A stretch of 64,000 bases of DNA from a virus: IMG/VR virus record IMGVR_UViG_3300033153_003354, positions 17,383 to 81,382 of that record; one strand, written 5' to 3'. The notes under the pieces were generated by a model that was given only the letters and a program-made list of their open reading frames with translations, was not told the DNA's origin and searched no databases. Position numbers and translations under genes: made by a program. Shown in pieces: positions 18,083-26,397 of this stretch. Each line of letters opens with the position of its first letter. The stretch's first letter is position 1.

Positions 18083-19275
18083 TAGCTCACCCCATTTATT
18101 TTGGATATATTTCCAGATAAAATTGAATTTACTGATGATGGATTTGTAACTCCGTTAACTTTGCCAGTCCATCCTGCCCCTGTTGGTGTATCGTTCCACT
18201 CTATCTCTGTGACCGTTGGTGTGTTGTCCCCGTCACCCACCATGTAAACTTTAATTGTGAAATTTGCATTTACGTCATCAAACGAGCCACTTGTAGGTGT
18301 CGTTATTGTTGTTGATGCTCCTGTGATGATGTTGGTATCGTAAGTTGCCTTGACCACGTCTGAAACGAGCCATTCAATCTTGTCGATGTAGTAAGTTGCA
18401 GATAGTCCTGAATGTGTGATAATTGAGTTGAGTAATTTGGAGGATGCCGTGATGGTCTGTTCGAGAGATTTCCATAGACCTGTTGAAGTGTGTTGTTTGT
18501 TTGAATTGTAAAGTGCGGTTATTTCTGCCGGTGAAAGTGCCGTGTCGTACATCTTCATTTCATCAATGATACCATCAAAAAATAAATCCTCAGAACCCGC
18601 ATTATATCTGGCTCCCATCGAGCAATGTTCTGTAACATTAGCAATACTCGTTGGCGAACCGTCGCCCGTAACCGTGCCATGCGTAAATGTCTTAGATACC
18701 CCATTAACATACAGTGATGCCGAGCTTCCGCCACTCCACACTACGGCGACCATCTGCATACTCGTACTCAACTCACCATTCCCACTATCCCAGCGGGCGA
18801 AGTTTGTTCCGTCATATACCATTAATTTCATACCTGTGAACGGCGAACCAACGCTCGTGTCTACAAGCCCTATACTAAAAGCCCAAGAACTCGATTTTAA
18901 TTTTCGAAGTATAGCTGCATCAGCGGTGAATGTATCGGGTTTAATCCAAAACACCCATGTGGCAGCGGTTTTTCCATCCATACTCGTAATATCACCCATA
19001 TCAATGATGTCGTCTATCCCGTCAAAATCAAAAGCACCATCAAATCTTCCTGATGGCGTATAAGTTGCACCACTCACATTACCATCATTGTTTCCAGTTT
19101 CGTCTGTGGCATTATTCTCTAGTCGCCAATACGACATCAAGTTAGCACCTTTCTTTGCATAGGGGAATGATAGTTTCAACTGTCCGGTTGTTACATCATA
19201 CTCATCTGATGGGTCGGCTGTGTCGGTGTACGTGCCACCGCTAAAGTCGGTTATCGTTCCACTACCCAAGTTCAA
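18082..19275 (-). CDS. LamG/concanavalin-like lectin domain protein (acquired module)
   Basis: 397 residues. Residues about 45-245 are a LamG-type jelly roll: YWRLENNATDETGN, GAFDFDGIDDIIDMGD, then FDGIIDEMKMYDTALSPAEI, the standard order of this fold. The C-terminal 130 residues are a further beta domain. Such lectin modules bind polysaccharide. The DNA from about 18160 to 19265 is visibly richer in G and C and uses codons rare in its neighbours, so the gene seems recently transferred. Confidence 0.85.
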   Translation of the reverse strand: MNLGSGTITDFSGGTYTDTADPSDEYDVTTGQLKLSFPYAKKGANLMSYWRLENNATDETGNNDGNVSGATYTPSGRFDGAFDFDGIDDIIDMGDITSMDGKTAATWVFWIKPDTFTADAAILRKLKSSSWAFSIGLVDTSVGSPFTGMKLMVYDGTNFARWDSGNGELSTSMQMVAVVWSGGSSASLYVNGVSKTFTHGTVTGDGSPTSIANVTEHCSMGARYNAGSEDLFFDGIIDEMKMYDTALSPAEITALYNSNKQHTSTGLWKSLEQTITASSKLLNSIITHSGLSATYYIDKIEWLVSDVVKATYDTNIITGASTTITTPTSGSFDDVNANFTIKVYMVGDGDNTPTVTEIEWNDTPTGAGWTGKVNGVTNPSSVNSILSGNISKINGVS

Positions 19276-19480
19276 TTACCTCGCATGGTTTATTTTCTTC
19301 GTGATAGTGAATGTGTATTCTTGCAATATGATCAATGCCTTCAAAAATAGGTTTGTAAATTTCATACCATTCTCGTCCCATCTCTTCATCAACTACCTCT
19401 AAACACAACATCTGTGGTTGTGGTTGTAGTGAATCATCTATACCCAAATTTTCTTTAAATTCCAAATAATATTGCATCAA
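19262..19480 (-). CDS. Hypothetical protein, 72 aa
   Basis: Short acidic protein beginning MMQYYLEFKENLGID; predicted alpha/beta. It overlaps the LamG gene start by 14 bases and returns to the AT-rich composition of the operon. No recognised family. Confidence 0.6.
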   Translation of the reverse strand: MMQYYLEFKENLGIDDSLQPQPQMLCLEVVDEEMGREWYEIYKPIFEGIDHIARIHIHYHEENKPCEVIELG

Positions 19481-19525
19481 ACTTTCCTCCCATCATATTT
19501 TTCATTTATTCAACTCCTTTATTAT

Positions 19526-20251
19526 TTATGCTGACACCTCAACTAAACTTAATCCTGTTCTAAAATCAATTCTGTCAGCATGAGTAGCTATACCAACAAC
19601 CTGAACTTGATCTCCAGTAGCAGATGGTGCTGTTTGTGTCATTGCCCCAGGGGTTCCAGAAGCATATAAAATTCCACCAACTGTCCATGCCCATGTATCA
19701 TCCCTAGCAAAACCAGTTCGCAAAAATGTTCCAGATGCATCTGCATTTATTGTACCAAGTGCTAAATACATCCCTGGCATTGTTGCAACAGCATTTGCAT
19801 CCGATTTCCAGTTTTTACCATCTGATTTCATGTAACACAATTCACCAAAAACCAAATTTTCTCCTGCTGTAAATGTAACAACATCCCCGGACCATGTATG
19901 GTCACTAGATAGGGATTCAGTTAATGTTCTAAAAAATGTTTTAAGTGTAGATATTAATGTTTTCTTTTTGTTGTTTCCATCTGCTTGATCTTCGATTAAA
20001 AGTATATCCGAAGATGTTACTGTTGTTTTTTCAGTAACTCCAGCAATTTCTCCTGCAATATTCGTAAAAAAAGCTGTTACATCACTAACTTTTGTAATTA
20101 GATTGGCAAGAGTATCAGAACCATGCTCGGAACCACCAAGATTGTGTGTTTTTGGTGGCTGTGCATCTGCTAATTCACCAGAAAGTCCGGCCACACTAAT
20201 TTCGTCTTCTCCGCTGTTTTCATGTTCACTTGCGTGATATTCTTCGTGCAT
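19526..20251 (-). CDS. Fibre/appendage protein
   Basis: 241 residues. The N-terminus EISVAGLSGELADAQPPKTH then LGGSEHGSDTLANL is the collagen-like/fibre linker pattern common in phage and prokaryotic virus fibres. Residues about 110-235 form a compact beta domain. It follows the repeat-containing fibre gene and probably contributes to the same appendage. Confidence 0.7.
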   Translation of the reverse strand: MHEEYHASEHENSGEDEISVAGLSGELADAQPPKTHNLGGSEHGSDTLANLITKVSDVTAFFTNIAGEIAGVTEKTTVTSSDILLIEDQADGNNKKKTLISTLKTFFRTLTESLSSDHTWSGDVVTFTAGENLVFGELCYMKSDGKNWKSDANAVATMPGMYLALGTINADASGTFLRTGFARDDTWAWTVGGILYASGTPGAMTQTAPSATGDQVQVVGIATHADRIDFRTGLSLVEVSA

Positions 20252-20280
20252 GATTCTTCAACTCCTTATTCTACTCTATT

Positions 20281-21582
20281 CTACGACAATTGTACTGTTA
20301 CAATTACTTCTGCTCCAGTTTTTCGTACCAGCCAAACTGTGCTGTCCAATCCTATTCCCATTCCGGTATCTCCAACAGCCCAACCAGAAAAATCACCATG
20401 AACTGGTGTATTTCCTGCACATGATATATCTGCTCTTAAATGTAGAGCATAAGCACCAGAATATCTTTGGTTTTGCACATCATCATGATCTACATCTGCA
20501 CTATTTATCATGGTAGCATCTATGTCACCATCCGCATCCAATTTCACTGGTTTTCCTGCATCGCCAGCTCCGGCAGATACATTCAAATGTTCACTTTCTT
20601 GGAAATACTGATTGTCCAATTGTCCTGCATCAAGTTCCGTTTCGGTGTAATACCTTGCATCCCCACGTGTATCATTATGATACTGTGAATGGTCATCGTC
20701 AGCTAATCCACCAACTGATCCGTGGTCAATATCAGCATCGTTCACCATAGTTGCGTCAACATTTCCGTCAGCATCTAACTTAACAGGTTTTCCAGCATCT
20801 CCGGCTCCTGCTGAAACATTGATGTGTTCAGATTGTTGGAAATATCTAGCATCTCCTCTTGTATCATTATGATATTGAGTGTGATCATCATCTCCAAGTC
20901 CAAGGAGGTTTCCATGGTCTGTTGTTTGACCCCAATATTTGAACTCAAGAGCATCGGTATTAACAATATCAGAAGCACTATTATTGATACATCTGAATGT
21001 TGAATCCCCATTCAATGTTCCAGCTTCAACTGCCAAAAATGCACCAGCAGCACTATCTCCACCATCTAAATCTGATCTTCGTGTTAAAGCCCATGGTGTT
21101 TCTGCATCTCCGAGTGTGGTAAGTGTATAAATACCATCATTGATATGACTTGCTCCACCACCTTCATCTTTTACAAGATATTCTTGGTTAAGTGCTGGTG
21201 GAATGGCATCAACTGTTGGAAATGCTCCATTAGCGGAAGCAGTAAGAACATCTAATGTTCTTGTATTTGCTGGTAATGCTTCTGTTGTAGCAACATCCAC
21301 ATTATCTTTACTCACCATCGCTTCTATACTAGCAGCAACATAATCTTCCATCTGTTTAACAGATGAAACATCTTGTGTTCCTGCTCCACCATCACCAAGA
21401 TTGGTAATTTTCTTCGTTCCGGCACTCAAATCCCCAGACAATGCACGTGAACCATCTTCTAGAAGGTATTGTGTGTGATCGTCATCGCCCAGACCTTGGA
21501 CATTTCCATGGTCTATGACACTGTGTATGTCATCTTCTTCGCTTACTCCATGCTTTGTTGCATGTTTATCTGTGTGTCCCAT
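20281..21582 (-). CDS. Fibre protein with DDDHTQY repeats
   Basis: 433 residues. The motif GLGDDDHTQYLLEDGSRALS near the N-terminus is a widespread fibre-shaft motif. Two longer repeats follow, each with DDDH-x-QYHNDTRGDARY, then SEH-x-NVSAGAGDAGKP and VKLDADG. A globular tail of ~70 residues ends the protein, the likely binding tip. The repeats are almost identical in protein but differ at many third codon positions. Confidence 0.82.
   Translation of the reverse strand: MGHTDKHATKHGVSEEDDIHSVIDHGNVQGLGDDDHTQYLLEDGSRALSGDLSAGTKKITNLGDGGAGTQDVSSVKQMEDYVAASIEAMVSKDNVDVATTEALPANTRTLDVLTASANGAFPTVDAIPPALNQEYLVKDEGGGASHINDGIYTLTTLGDAETPWALTRRSDLDGGDSAAGAFLAVEAGTLNGDSTFRCINNSASDIVNTDALEFKYWGQTTDHGNLLGLGDDDHTQYHNDTRGDARYFQQSEHINVSAGAGDAGKPVKLDADGNVDATMVNDADIDHGSVGGLADDDHSQYHNDTRGDARYYTETELDAGQLDNQYFQESEHLNVSAGAGDAGKPVKLDADGDIDATMINSADVDHDDVQNQRYSGAYALHLRADISCAGNTPVHGDFSGWAVGDTGMGIGLDSTVWLVRKTGAEVIVTVQLS
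20505..20925 (-). repeat. Two internal protein repeats in the fibre gene
   Basis: Two tandem units encode DTRGDARY and AGAGDAGKPVKLDADG with little amino acid change. The underlying DNA has diverged mainly at synonymous sites (for example, tcgccagctccggcagat versus tctccggctcctgctgaa on the plus strand), which points to old duplication with selection on protein. Confidence 0.75.
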
Positions 21583-22065
21583 TTAACTCATCTCCATTTT
21601 TCGTTGATCTTCGGATGCTACCTTAAAGATGATCCACATTGTATCATCATTGGTATCATACCAATAGCACCAATCATCGACCAACGTGATAACTGGTTCT
21701 GTGTCTTGTCTAAAAACCTGTCCTCTCAATACTACATCATTTGTATTTGGTGAATCTACCAATGTACCTTCATGTTCACAACACTGACAATCGGTTGGTT
21801 CTAACAAAGATGGTATGTGTTGTACTAAAGCACAACATCGACAGAATTTCTCATAATAGATTGGTGGCTGTCCATCATGACTTGATATTAAACTATCTAA
21901 TGAAATTTCTTCCTCACCAGATAATTCCCCATCAAAAAATATAGAAAGATTTGGATCGGTGTAATTTGTGTATTGAAGTGTTGTAACTATTGTTTCATCT
22001 GCTTCAATTTCCAGTTCTAATTTAGTTAGATTTACTGGTGTTATTTCATATTGATATTCAGTCAT
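21583..22065 (-). CDS. Cysteine-rich structural-operon protein, 160 aa
   Basis: N-terminal half is beta-rich; the middle has CRCCALVQH and CQCCEHEG, six cysteines in two pairs of pairs that could bind one or two metals. The last 40 residues are beta-rich again (DWCYWYDTNDDTMWIIF). It starts two bases upstream of the fibre gene start region and belongs to the appendage gene group. Family unknown. Confidence 0.65.
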   Translation of the reverse strand: MTEYQYEITPVNLTKLELEIEADETIVTTLQYTNYTDPNLSIFFDGELSGEEEISLDSLISSHDGQPPIYYEKFCRCCALVQHIPSLLEPTDCQCCEHEGTLVDSPNTNDVVLRGQVFRQDTEPVITLVDDWCYWYDTNDDTMWIIFKVASEDQRKMEMS

Positions 22066-22066
22066 C

Positions 22067-22576
22067 TTATTCCACCACCTTTGATATTATCAACCTTTTT
22101 CTTCTGACATTTACAGAAGTTCCAGTTTCACTCCAGAAATAAAAATCAAAATCATAATCACCAGCAGTAGCATCAAGAAAGAAAATCCCCGACTGAATAG
22201 AATATTCGGAACTTAAATTAGCAAAACGTGCAACCTCAACAGAATCAATTTCAATAGAACCAAAACAGCATCGTTCAGTAAAACCAGAGGTGATTCCATC
22301 TCCTTCCATCTCCATTTGATATTCAACTTTATATTTGGCTGTTTCAAGTGTCTTGGTTGTGGTCCACGCTAGTTGAGGAGACGTAGAAGATGTGCTATCA
22401 ACAGCATCTTCACTATCTTGAATTATTTTAGTGCCAAGATTTTGAATGTCTCCACTATGTTGTGTTACCGAAGATGAACTGATTTGTGCATCAGGAACTT
22501 CAACACTAGCATTTAATTCTGCTATACCATTTGCTACACCTTTAAGTGCATCCGTTAAAATTGTTACTAAACTCAT
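22067..22576 (-). CDS. Hypothetical appendage-group protein, 169 aa
   Basis: Short N-terminal helix (ILTDALKGVANGIAELN), then a beta-sandwich-like region ending NVRRKRLIISKV. This form, a helical lead and a C-terminal jelly roll, is frequent in small fibre or head-decorating proteins. It overlaps the gene upstream by 4 bases. Confidence 0.65.
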   Translation of the reverse strand: MSLVTILTDALKGVANGIAELNASVEVPDAQISSSSVTQHSGDIQNLGTKIIQDSEDAVDSTSSTSPQLAWTTTKTLETAKYKVEYQMEMEGDGITSGFTERCCFGSIEIDSVEVARFANLSSEYSIQSGIFFLDATAGDYDFDFYFWSETGTSVNVRRKRLIISKVVE

Positions 22577-24150
22577 ATTATCTCTCCTTCATTAACAAAC
22601 GCAAAGATGTTGATGGTAACATCGTCAGTGGCACATTCTTCAACAGCCAACCCGCCAACACCATCATCGTACATTTTATTCACTCTCACATTAGTTTCCC
22701 AATGATCTGTGACCCAATTGTTCTTGATAATAGGTACAAACATTAACTGATCATCATATGTAAGATTCTTAGGTTCTACTGTTACATACACACTGAACAA
22801 CTCATTGGCAATCAGACCCGTGAGTTGACTATTATAATCAATGGTAATTCCTGTTGTTTTGACATAATCAAATATCCCGAATCGGGTTTCAATATCGTCT
22901 GCAATCACGCCATCCATTGTCTTTGCAAGAACTATATAATCATCAATTCTATCAAGTGCTTTCTGGACAGTGTCTTCACTGGCAGTTAGCACCCTATTGA
23001 AATTACCAACAGTAGTATTAATCTGACTAGCAAGATAATCACCAGCCACAGCAATAATTGCACCGATACGTCCAAATACAGAACTTACTGCATGAGAATT
23101 AAGAATCTTCTCATAGGTTGTTCCATTATGTAACGCCCAGTCACCCACATCAAATGAGATGTTACCAGAACCAAGATCTTGTGTTCCAGCTACATTAACG
23201 ATGTAGAACCACCCTGCACTACCAGTAGCATCTGCAATTGCTGGTGTGTTAGTTGTAGCGTTCCATCCTCCTTTGGGTTCGAGTTGGTTTAAAATTGCAT
23301 CTGGAATGTTGGCAGTGGGTATAAGTGCAGCAGCATCCAACGGACAATAACCATTAGCAACATCACGTTCACTCTCTTTTTGATATTGAATATGTGGGTC
23401 AGATAATGCAACGTGATCGGCCACAGAAGCATCAGCAACAACATCTGCTTCTGCATCTGTATATCTCTGACCAAACGCCATACCATCATCCAATGCTGTT
23501 CCATCTGTTACTTTCTCTACTTTTCCGTTGGCTTTTATCCCACCAGTTGTCACAATTTTACCTGTTGATGGTACTATAAAAAATCCTGATTTGGTTGCAA
23601 AAAACATACTCGTCCATACAGATTCAGTCATTAATGTGCCAAAGAAATGTGCTTCAACATTTGGATTATTATGTACCGAACCCTGCACAGTCCCACCATA
23701 CATCCAAATCTCTGCCCATGTAACAGAACCAGATTCGGAAGAATTTTGAAGAATCACATTATGGTTTATAGTGATTGACCAGTTATTCCCAAAAGTGAGT
23801 GTACTGATGCCACCCCACCAAGACGTTGAAAGTATTGATGCGGATTTATAAATTCCGGCATCTGGTAGTGTGACATTTTGTGAAGAACTTCCTTCATCAT
23901 CATCAACCATGATGTTTCTGTGTTCGTTTTCAGCTATCTGGTCAATGGCGTGTTGAATTGTTTCATACGGTTTATAAAGTGTCCCTTCTCCATCTACATC
24001 ACTACCCCTTGATTGTGAACACCATACAAAACTTGAAGGATCACCAAATTTGTTACCATCTATTGATGTATCAACTGGAAAAGCAACTGAATCAGTATAA
24101 GTGTGTGGCAATTGATCTTCAAAATGTGTCCACCCATGAAATTTAACCAC
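22573..24150 (-). CDS. Large fibre/appendage protein, 525 aa
   Basis: Residues about 35-190 look like a beta-helix or pectin-lyase-like entry (GDPSSFVWCSQSRGSDVDGEG, then ETIQHAIDQIAE). The middle holds the fibre linker ANGYCPLDAAALIPTANIPD, a pattern found in many phage fibres, and the C-terminus is a separate beta domain. The gene is between the capsid genes and the connector, an unusual site for fibres, so the appendage may be on the head. Confidence 0.7.
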   Translation of the reverse strand: MVKFHGWTHFEDQLPHTYTDSVAFPVDTSIDGNKFGDPSSFVWCSQSRGSDVDGEGTLYKPYETIQHAIDQIAENEHRNIMVDDDEGSSSQNVTLPDAGIYKSASILSTSWWGGISTLTFGNNWSITINHNVILQNSSESGSVTWAEIWMYGGTVQGSVHNNPNVEAHFFGTLMTESVWTSMFFATKSGFFIVPSTGKIVTTGGIKANGKVEKVTDGTALDDGMAFGQRYTDAEADVVADASVADHVALSDPHIQYQKESERDVANGYCPLDAAALIPTANIPDAILNQLEPKGGWNATTNTPAIADATGSAGWFYIVNVAGTQDLGSGNISFDVGDWALHNGTTYEKILNSHAVSSVFGRIGAIIAVAGDYLASQINTTVGNFNRVLTASEDTVQKALDRIDDYIVLAKTMDGVIADDIETRFGIFDYVKTTGITIDYNSQLTGLIANELFSVYVTVEPKNLTYDDQLMFVPIIKNNWVTDHWETNVRVNKMYDDGVGGLAVEECATDDVTINIFAFVNEGEII

Positions 24151-24153
24151 GTA

Positions 24154-24705
24154 TTAACCCCCAGAAACTTCCATAACATCACTGGCAGTACCAATAACAT
24201 ATATCATATCAGTATTATCAACTTTAATATCTTTGGATTCTCCTGGCATTAATTCAATACCATTTGAAGCACCAGTTAATCCTGCACTAAATGAATAATA
24301 CATTGGCAACGAATTTCCTACTCTTGCAGATAATGTTATTTCTTTATGAATTTGATTTGGAGGAACTTGATTTGCACTACCATTAGCTGTCATTATTTCT
24401 ACAATTCCAGCAGTTGGTAATTCATCTACACCAAAGATGCTTCCATTTGCATTTCCCTTAACGACAAAATATGTTGTTCCTCCATCATTGGATACCCATA
24501 TTCCAACACCATCTTCATCAGCAACACTTCCACCAGGTGGTTGTAAATTTACTGTACCCGAAAACGTTGCGGATGTTTTTATAGCCCCAGTAACTTCATC
24601 TATAGTTATTGGATATAAACTTCCATCTGAACCAACTGCTACAGCACCCACAAATTTCTTTGCTTGGTTTTCTATTGGTTGTGTAGGATCTATAGGGTAT
24701 CCCAT
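24154..24705 (-). CDS. Hypothetical structural protein, 183 aa
   Basis: All-beta protein: an N-terminal strand-rich section (SDGSLYPITIDEVTGAIK), a glycine-rich linker, then a second beta domain. It sits directly downstream of the capsid genes and terminators, in the group of appendage genes. It may be a capsid-associated or fibre-base protein. Confidence 0.65.
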   Translation of the reverse strand: MGYPIDPTQPIENQAKKFVGAVAVGSDGSLYPITIDEVTGAIKTSATFSGTVNLQPPGGSVADEDGVGIWVSNDGGTTYFVVKGNANGSIFGVDELPTAGIVEIMTANGSANQVPPNQIHKEITLSARVGNSLPMYYSFSAGLTGASNGIELMPGESKDIKVDNTDMIYVIGTASDVMEVSGG

Positions 24706-24706
24706 T

Positions 24707-25105
24707 TTATTCCACCACCCTTATTATAATATGGCGTTTTATAGCCATTTGAATATTAGTTGTAATTCTTTTTGGTAATTCAAATTTACTATCTTTAGTA
24801 ATAAACATCTCTAAACCACCACCATCTTCTGTTCTACATTTTAAACAGTAATCATCATCTCTAAAATCTGGATTTAAAATCCAGTATTCTATATCTGGCG
24901 TAACTTCTTCTATTACCTCTACATTTTCCTCTTCAGTAATTTCATTTTCTATTTTCTCATCTATTACTTCAATTTCTTCATCTTTAACATCATCTTTATC
25001 AGATAGTTCAAATGAATTATATTCATCCATGGTTAAACTATGAGTTCCTACATGACTTGAAGTAATTTTTTTGTATTTCTTTCCGCAAACTTTGCATTTT
25101 TCCAT
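24707..25105 (-). CDS. Zinc-finger protein of the capsid region
   Basis: 132 residues. The N-terminus CKVCGKKYKKITSSHVGTHS then LTMDEY is a single C2H2-type finger of the kind found in MucR/Ros-like and phage proteins. A long acidic linker follows (about residues 35-80) and the C-terminus has C-x-x-C-like cysteines and a basic end. ATG 25105 follows AAAAAAGGAGGCGTAACC. It is the first gene after the capsid terminators and therefore may have its own expression level. Confidence 0.7.
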   Translation of the reverse strand: MEKCKVCGKKYKKITSSHVGTHSLTMDEYNSFELSDKDDVKDEEIEVIDEKIENEITEEENVEVIEEVTPDIEYWILNPDFRDDDYCLKCRTEDGGGLEMFITKDSKFELPKRITTNIQMAIKRHIIIRVVE

Positions 25106-25123
25106 GGTTACGCCTCCTTTTTT

Positions 25124-25181
25124 AAAAAAAAGAAAAGGGAAGACTTATTGCCTTCCCTAAAAACGGTGCTTAAATCACCGT
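25124..25181 (-). terminator. Tandem hairpin-plus-T terminators after the capsid gene
   Basis: On the minus strand the first hairpin ACGGTG/CACCGT (25163-25181) overlaps the capsid stop codon and is followed by TTTTT. The second, GGGAAG/CTTCCC (25137-25157), is followed by a T-rich run (25124-25136). Two such structures right after the capsid gene would end most transcripts there. Confidence 0.7.
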
Positions 25182-25616
25182 CCCATCGATAACATATGCA
25201 GCGTCTGTTTGTACTGCCTTTGTTTTGAAGAACTTTCTCATGTATGCCAAATCGACACCACGTGAGCCAACTCTTTCAAGTTCAATAGATGTTGCTCTTT
25301 GTGAGAAAACAGCATACGCTGGTTTATCAAAGACCAAAATTTCATCTACTGGAGTAAACAATACAACAGCATTTCCATCTTTATCCTTGTAAGAAACCTT
25401 TTTTGTTCTTACAAGTTCCATGTCCCAAACTTCTTTAATGTAGTCTTTTGCTAACATTTTAGAATTAATAACCCATTCGAATTGAGAAATTCTATTATAT
25501 TGAGCTGTGTTTAGGCATATATGAGATGCATCGAATCCAGCATCTTCAATAGTAAGTTGTGCTGCTGTTATGTCATCCAATATATCTTGATCTGATGCAG
25601 TAACCCATGAATTCAT
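25170..25616 (-). CDS. Major capsid protein, C-terminal part (HK97 fold)
   Basis: 148 residues. The pattern ILDDITAAQLTIEDAG then HICLNTAQYNRI corresponds to the HK97-fold A-domain segment 'x-D-x-I-x-x-A-x-x-x-I-x-x-A-G ... N-x-x-x-Y', and the C-terminal strand is typical of capsid P-domains. The ATG at 25616 lies within the upstream reading frame (ATGA overlap). The frame stays open upstream of this ATG to the poly-A run at 25648-25651, where the two halves would join. Confidence 0.7.
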   Translation of the reverse strand: MNSWVTASDQDILDDITAAQLTIEDAGFDASHICLNTAQYNRISQFEWVINSKMLAKDYIKEVWDMELVRTKKVSYKDKDGNAVVLFTPVDEILVFDKPAYAVFSQRATSIELERVGSRGVDLAYMRKFFKTKAVQTDAAYVIDGTVI

Positions 25617-25975
25617 AGCTGCAACAGGTGTTGGTCCACCATAGTAATTTTGGCTTCATCGGTGATTGCAATTCTTTCTTCCCACTGTTCTAGCTGATAA
25701 GTAACCCCTTCTTCGAGATTAACTTTCTGTTCTCCAGTTTCTGCTCCTTCTGGCTTTTTCATTGCAGTTAGATTTGACCAAATTACAAATTTACCAATCA
25801 ATCCCATTGATGGGGGTAGTGGGTTATTAATTGTAATATTCCCAATTATACTATAGTCTGCTGCAACTTTAAGTACACTGTCCAGCATTTGAGAAAACTG
25901 CGCTCTAGTTCTTTTGTCCACGGCATCTGCATGTAGCCATTTGCCAGGAACTCCTTCATTTCCACTTGTAGGCAT
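25613..25975 (-). CDS. Major capsid protein, N-terminal part (HK97 fold)
   Basis: 120 residues. It begins with an N-arm, then a P-domain strand and the E-loop region ending WEERIAITDEA, the pattern that normally leads into the long spine helix of HK97-type capsid proteins. The reading frame stops after KITMVDQHLLQL. Even if joined to the next frame, the sum (about 268 residues) is short and the spine helix is not obvious, so a deletion, an indel or a two-chain capsid must be considered. Confidence 0.65.
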   Translation of the reverse strand: MPTSGNEGVPGKWLHADAVDKRTRAQFSQMLDSVLKVAADYSIIGNITINNPLPPSMGLIGKFVIWSNLTAMKKPEGAETGEQKVNLEEGVTYQLEQWEERIAITDEAKITMVDQHLLQL

Positions 25976-25978
25976 TTA

Positions 25979-26383
25979 TTACACCAACCTTATTTCTAGC
26001 TCACCAGTAGTAGCATCAACAATACGTTCTACATATGCATATAATACATCTGCTGTATCTGCGCCACCAACCCACAAGGCTAGTTCTCCTGCTGCACTTG
26101 GCTTAACAGGGTCATCATTCGCAAGGGTTCCAGGAGTATCATCCCACCCTTTTACTATTCCAGTGTGTAATACAGCAAGTTCTTCATTAATATCTGGATC
26201 TGCTTGTGCAGTTCCGTAAGGCTTAATACTAGCAGTACACAAAATAACTGGATTGAGTTTTCCTAGATTACTAACAGAATCAGTAACACCCTCTCTGGAA
26301 ACCACTAGGCCTTCCACAAAGTCTGTTGCTGTCGCTGAAGAATCTACAACTCCCCCAGTTGCTTTTCCAATTTCATAAGACAT
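25979..26383 (-). CDS. Capsid decoration protein (DUF2190-like)
   Basis: 134 residues, beta-rich. The central segment HTGIVKGWDDTPGT then NDDPVKPSAAGELALWV resembles the small capsid-decorating family DUF2190, where 'G-x-V ... GDPV' recurs. It lies between the protease/scaffold gene and the capsid gene, the usual position. Ribosome-binding site AAAGGAGAGATG precedes the ATG. Confidence 0.65.
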   Translation of the reverse strand: MSYEIGKATGGVVDSSATATDFVEGLVVSREGVTDSVSNLGKLNPVILCTASIKPYGTAQADPDINEELAVLHTGIVKGWDDTPGTLANDDPVKPSAAGELALWVGGADTADVLYAYVERIVDATTGELEIRLV

Positions 26384-26397
26384 TTTTCATCTCTCCT

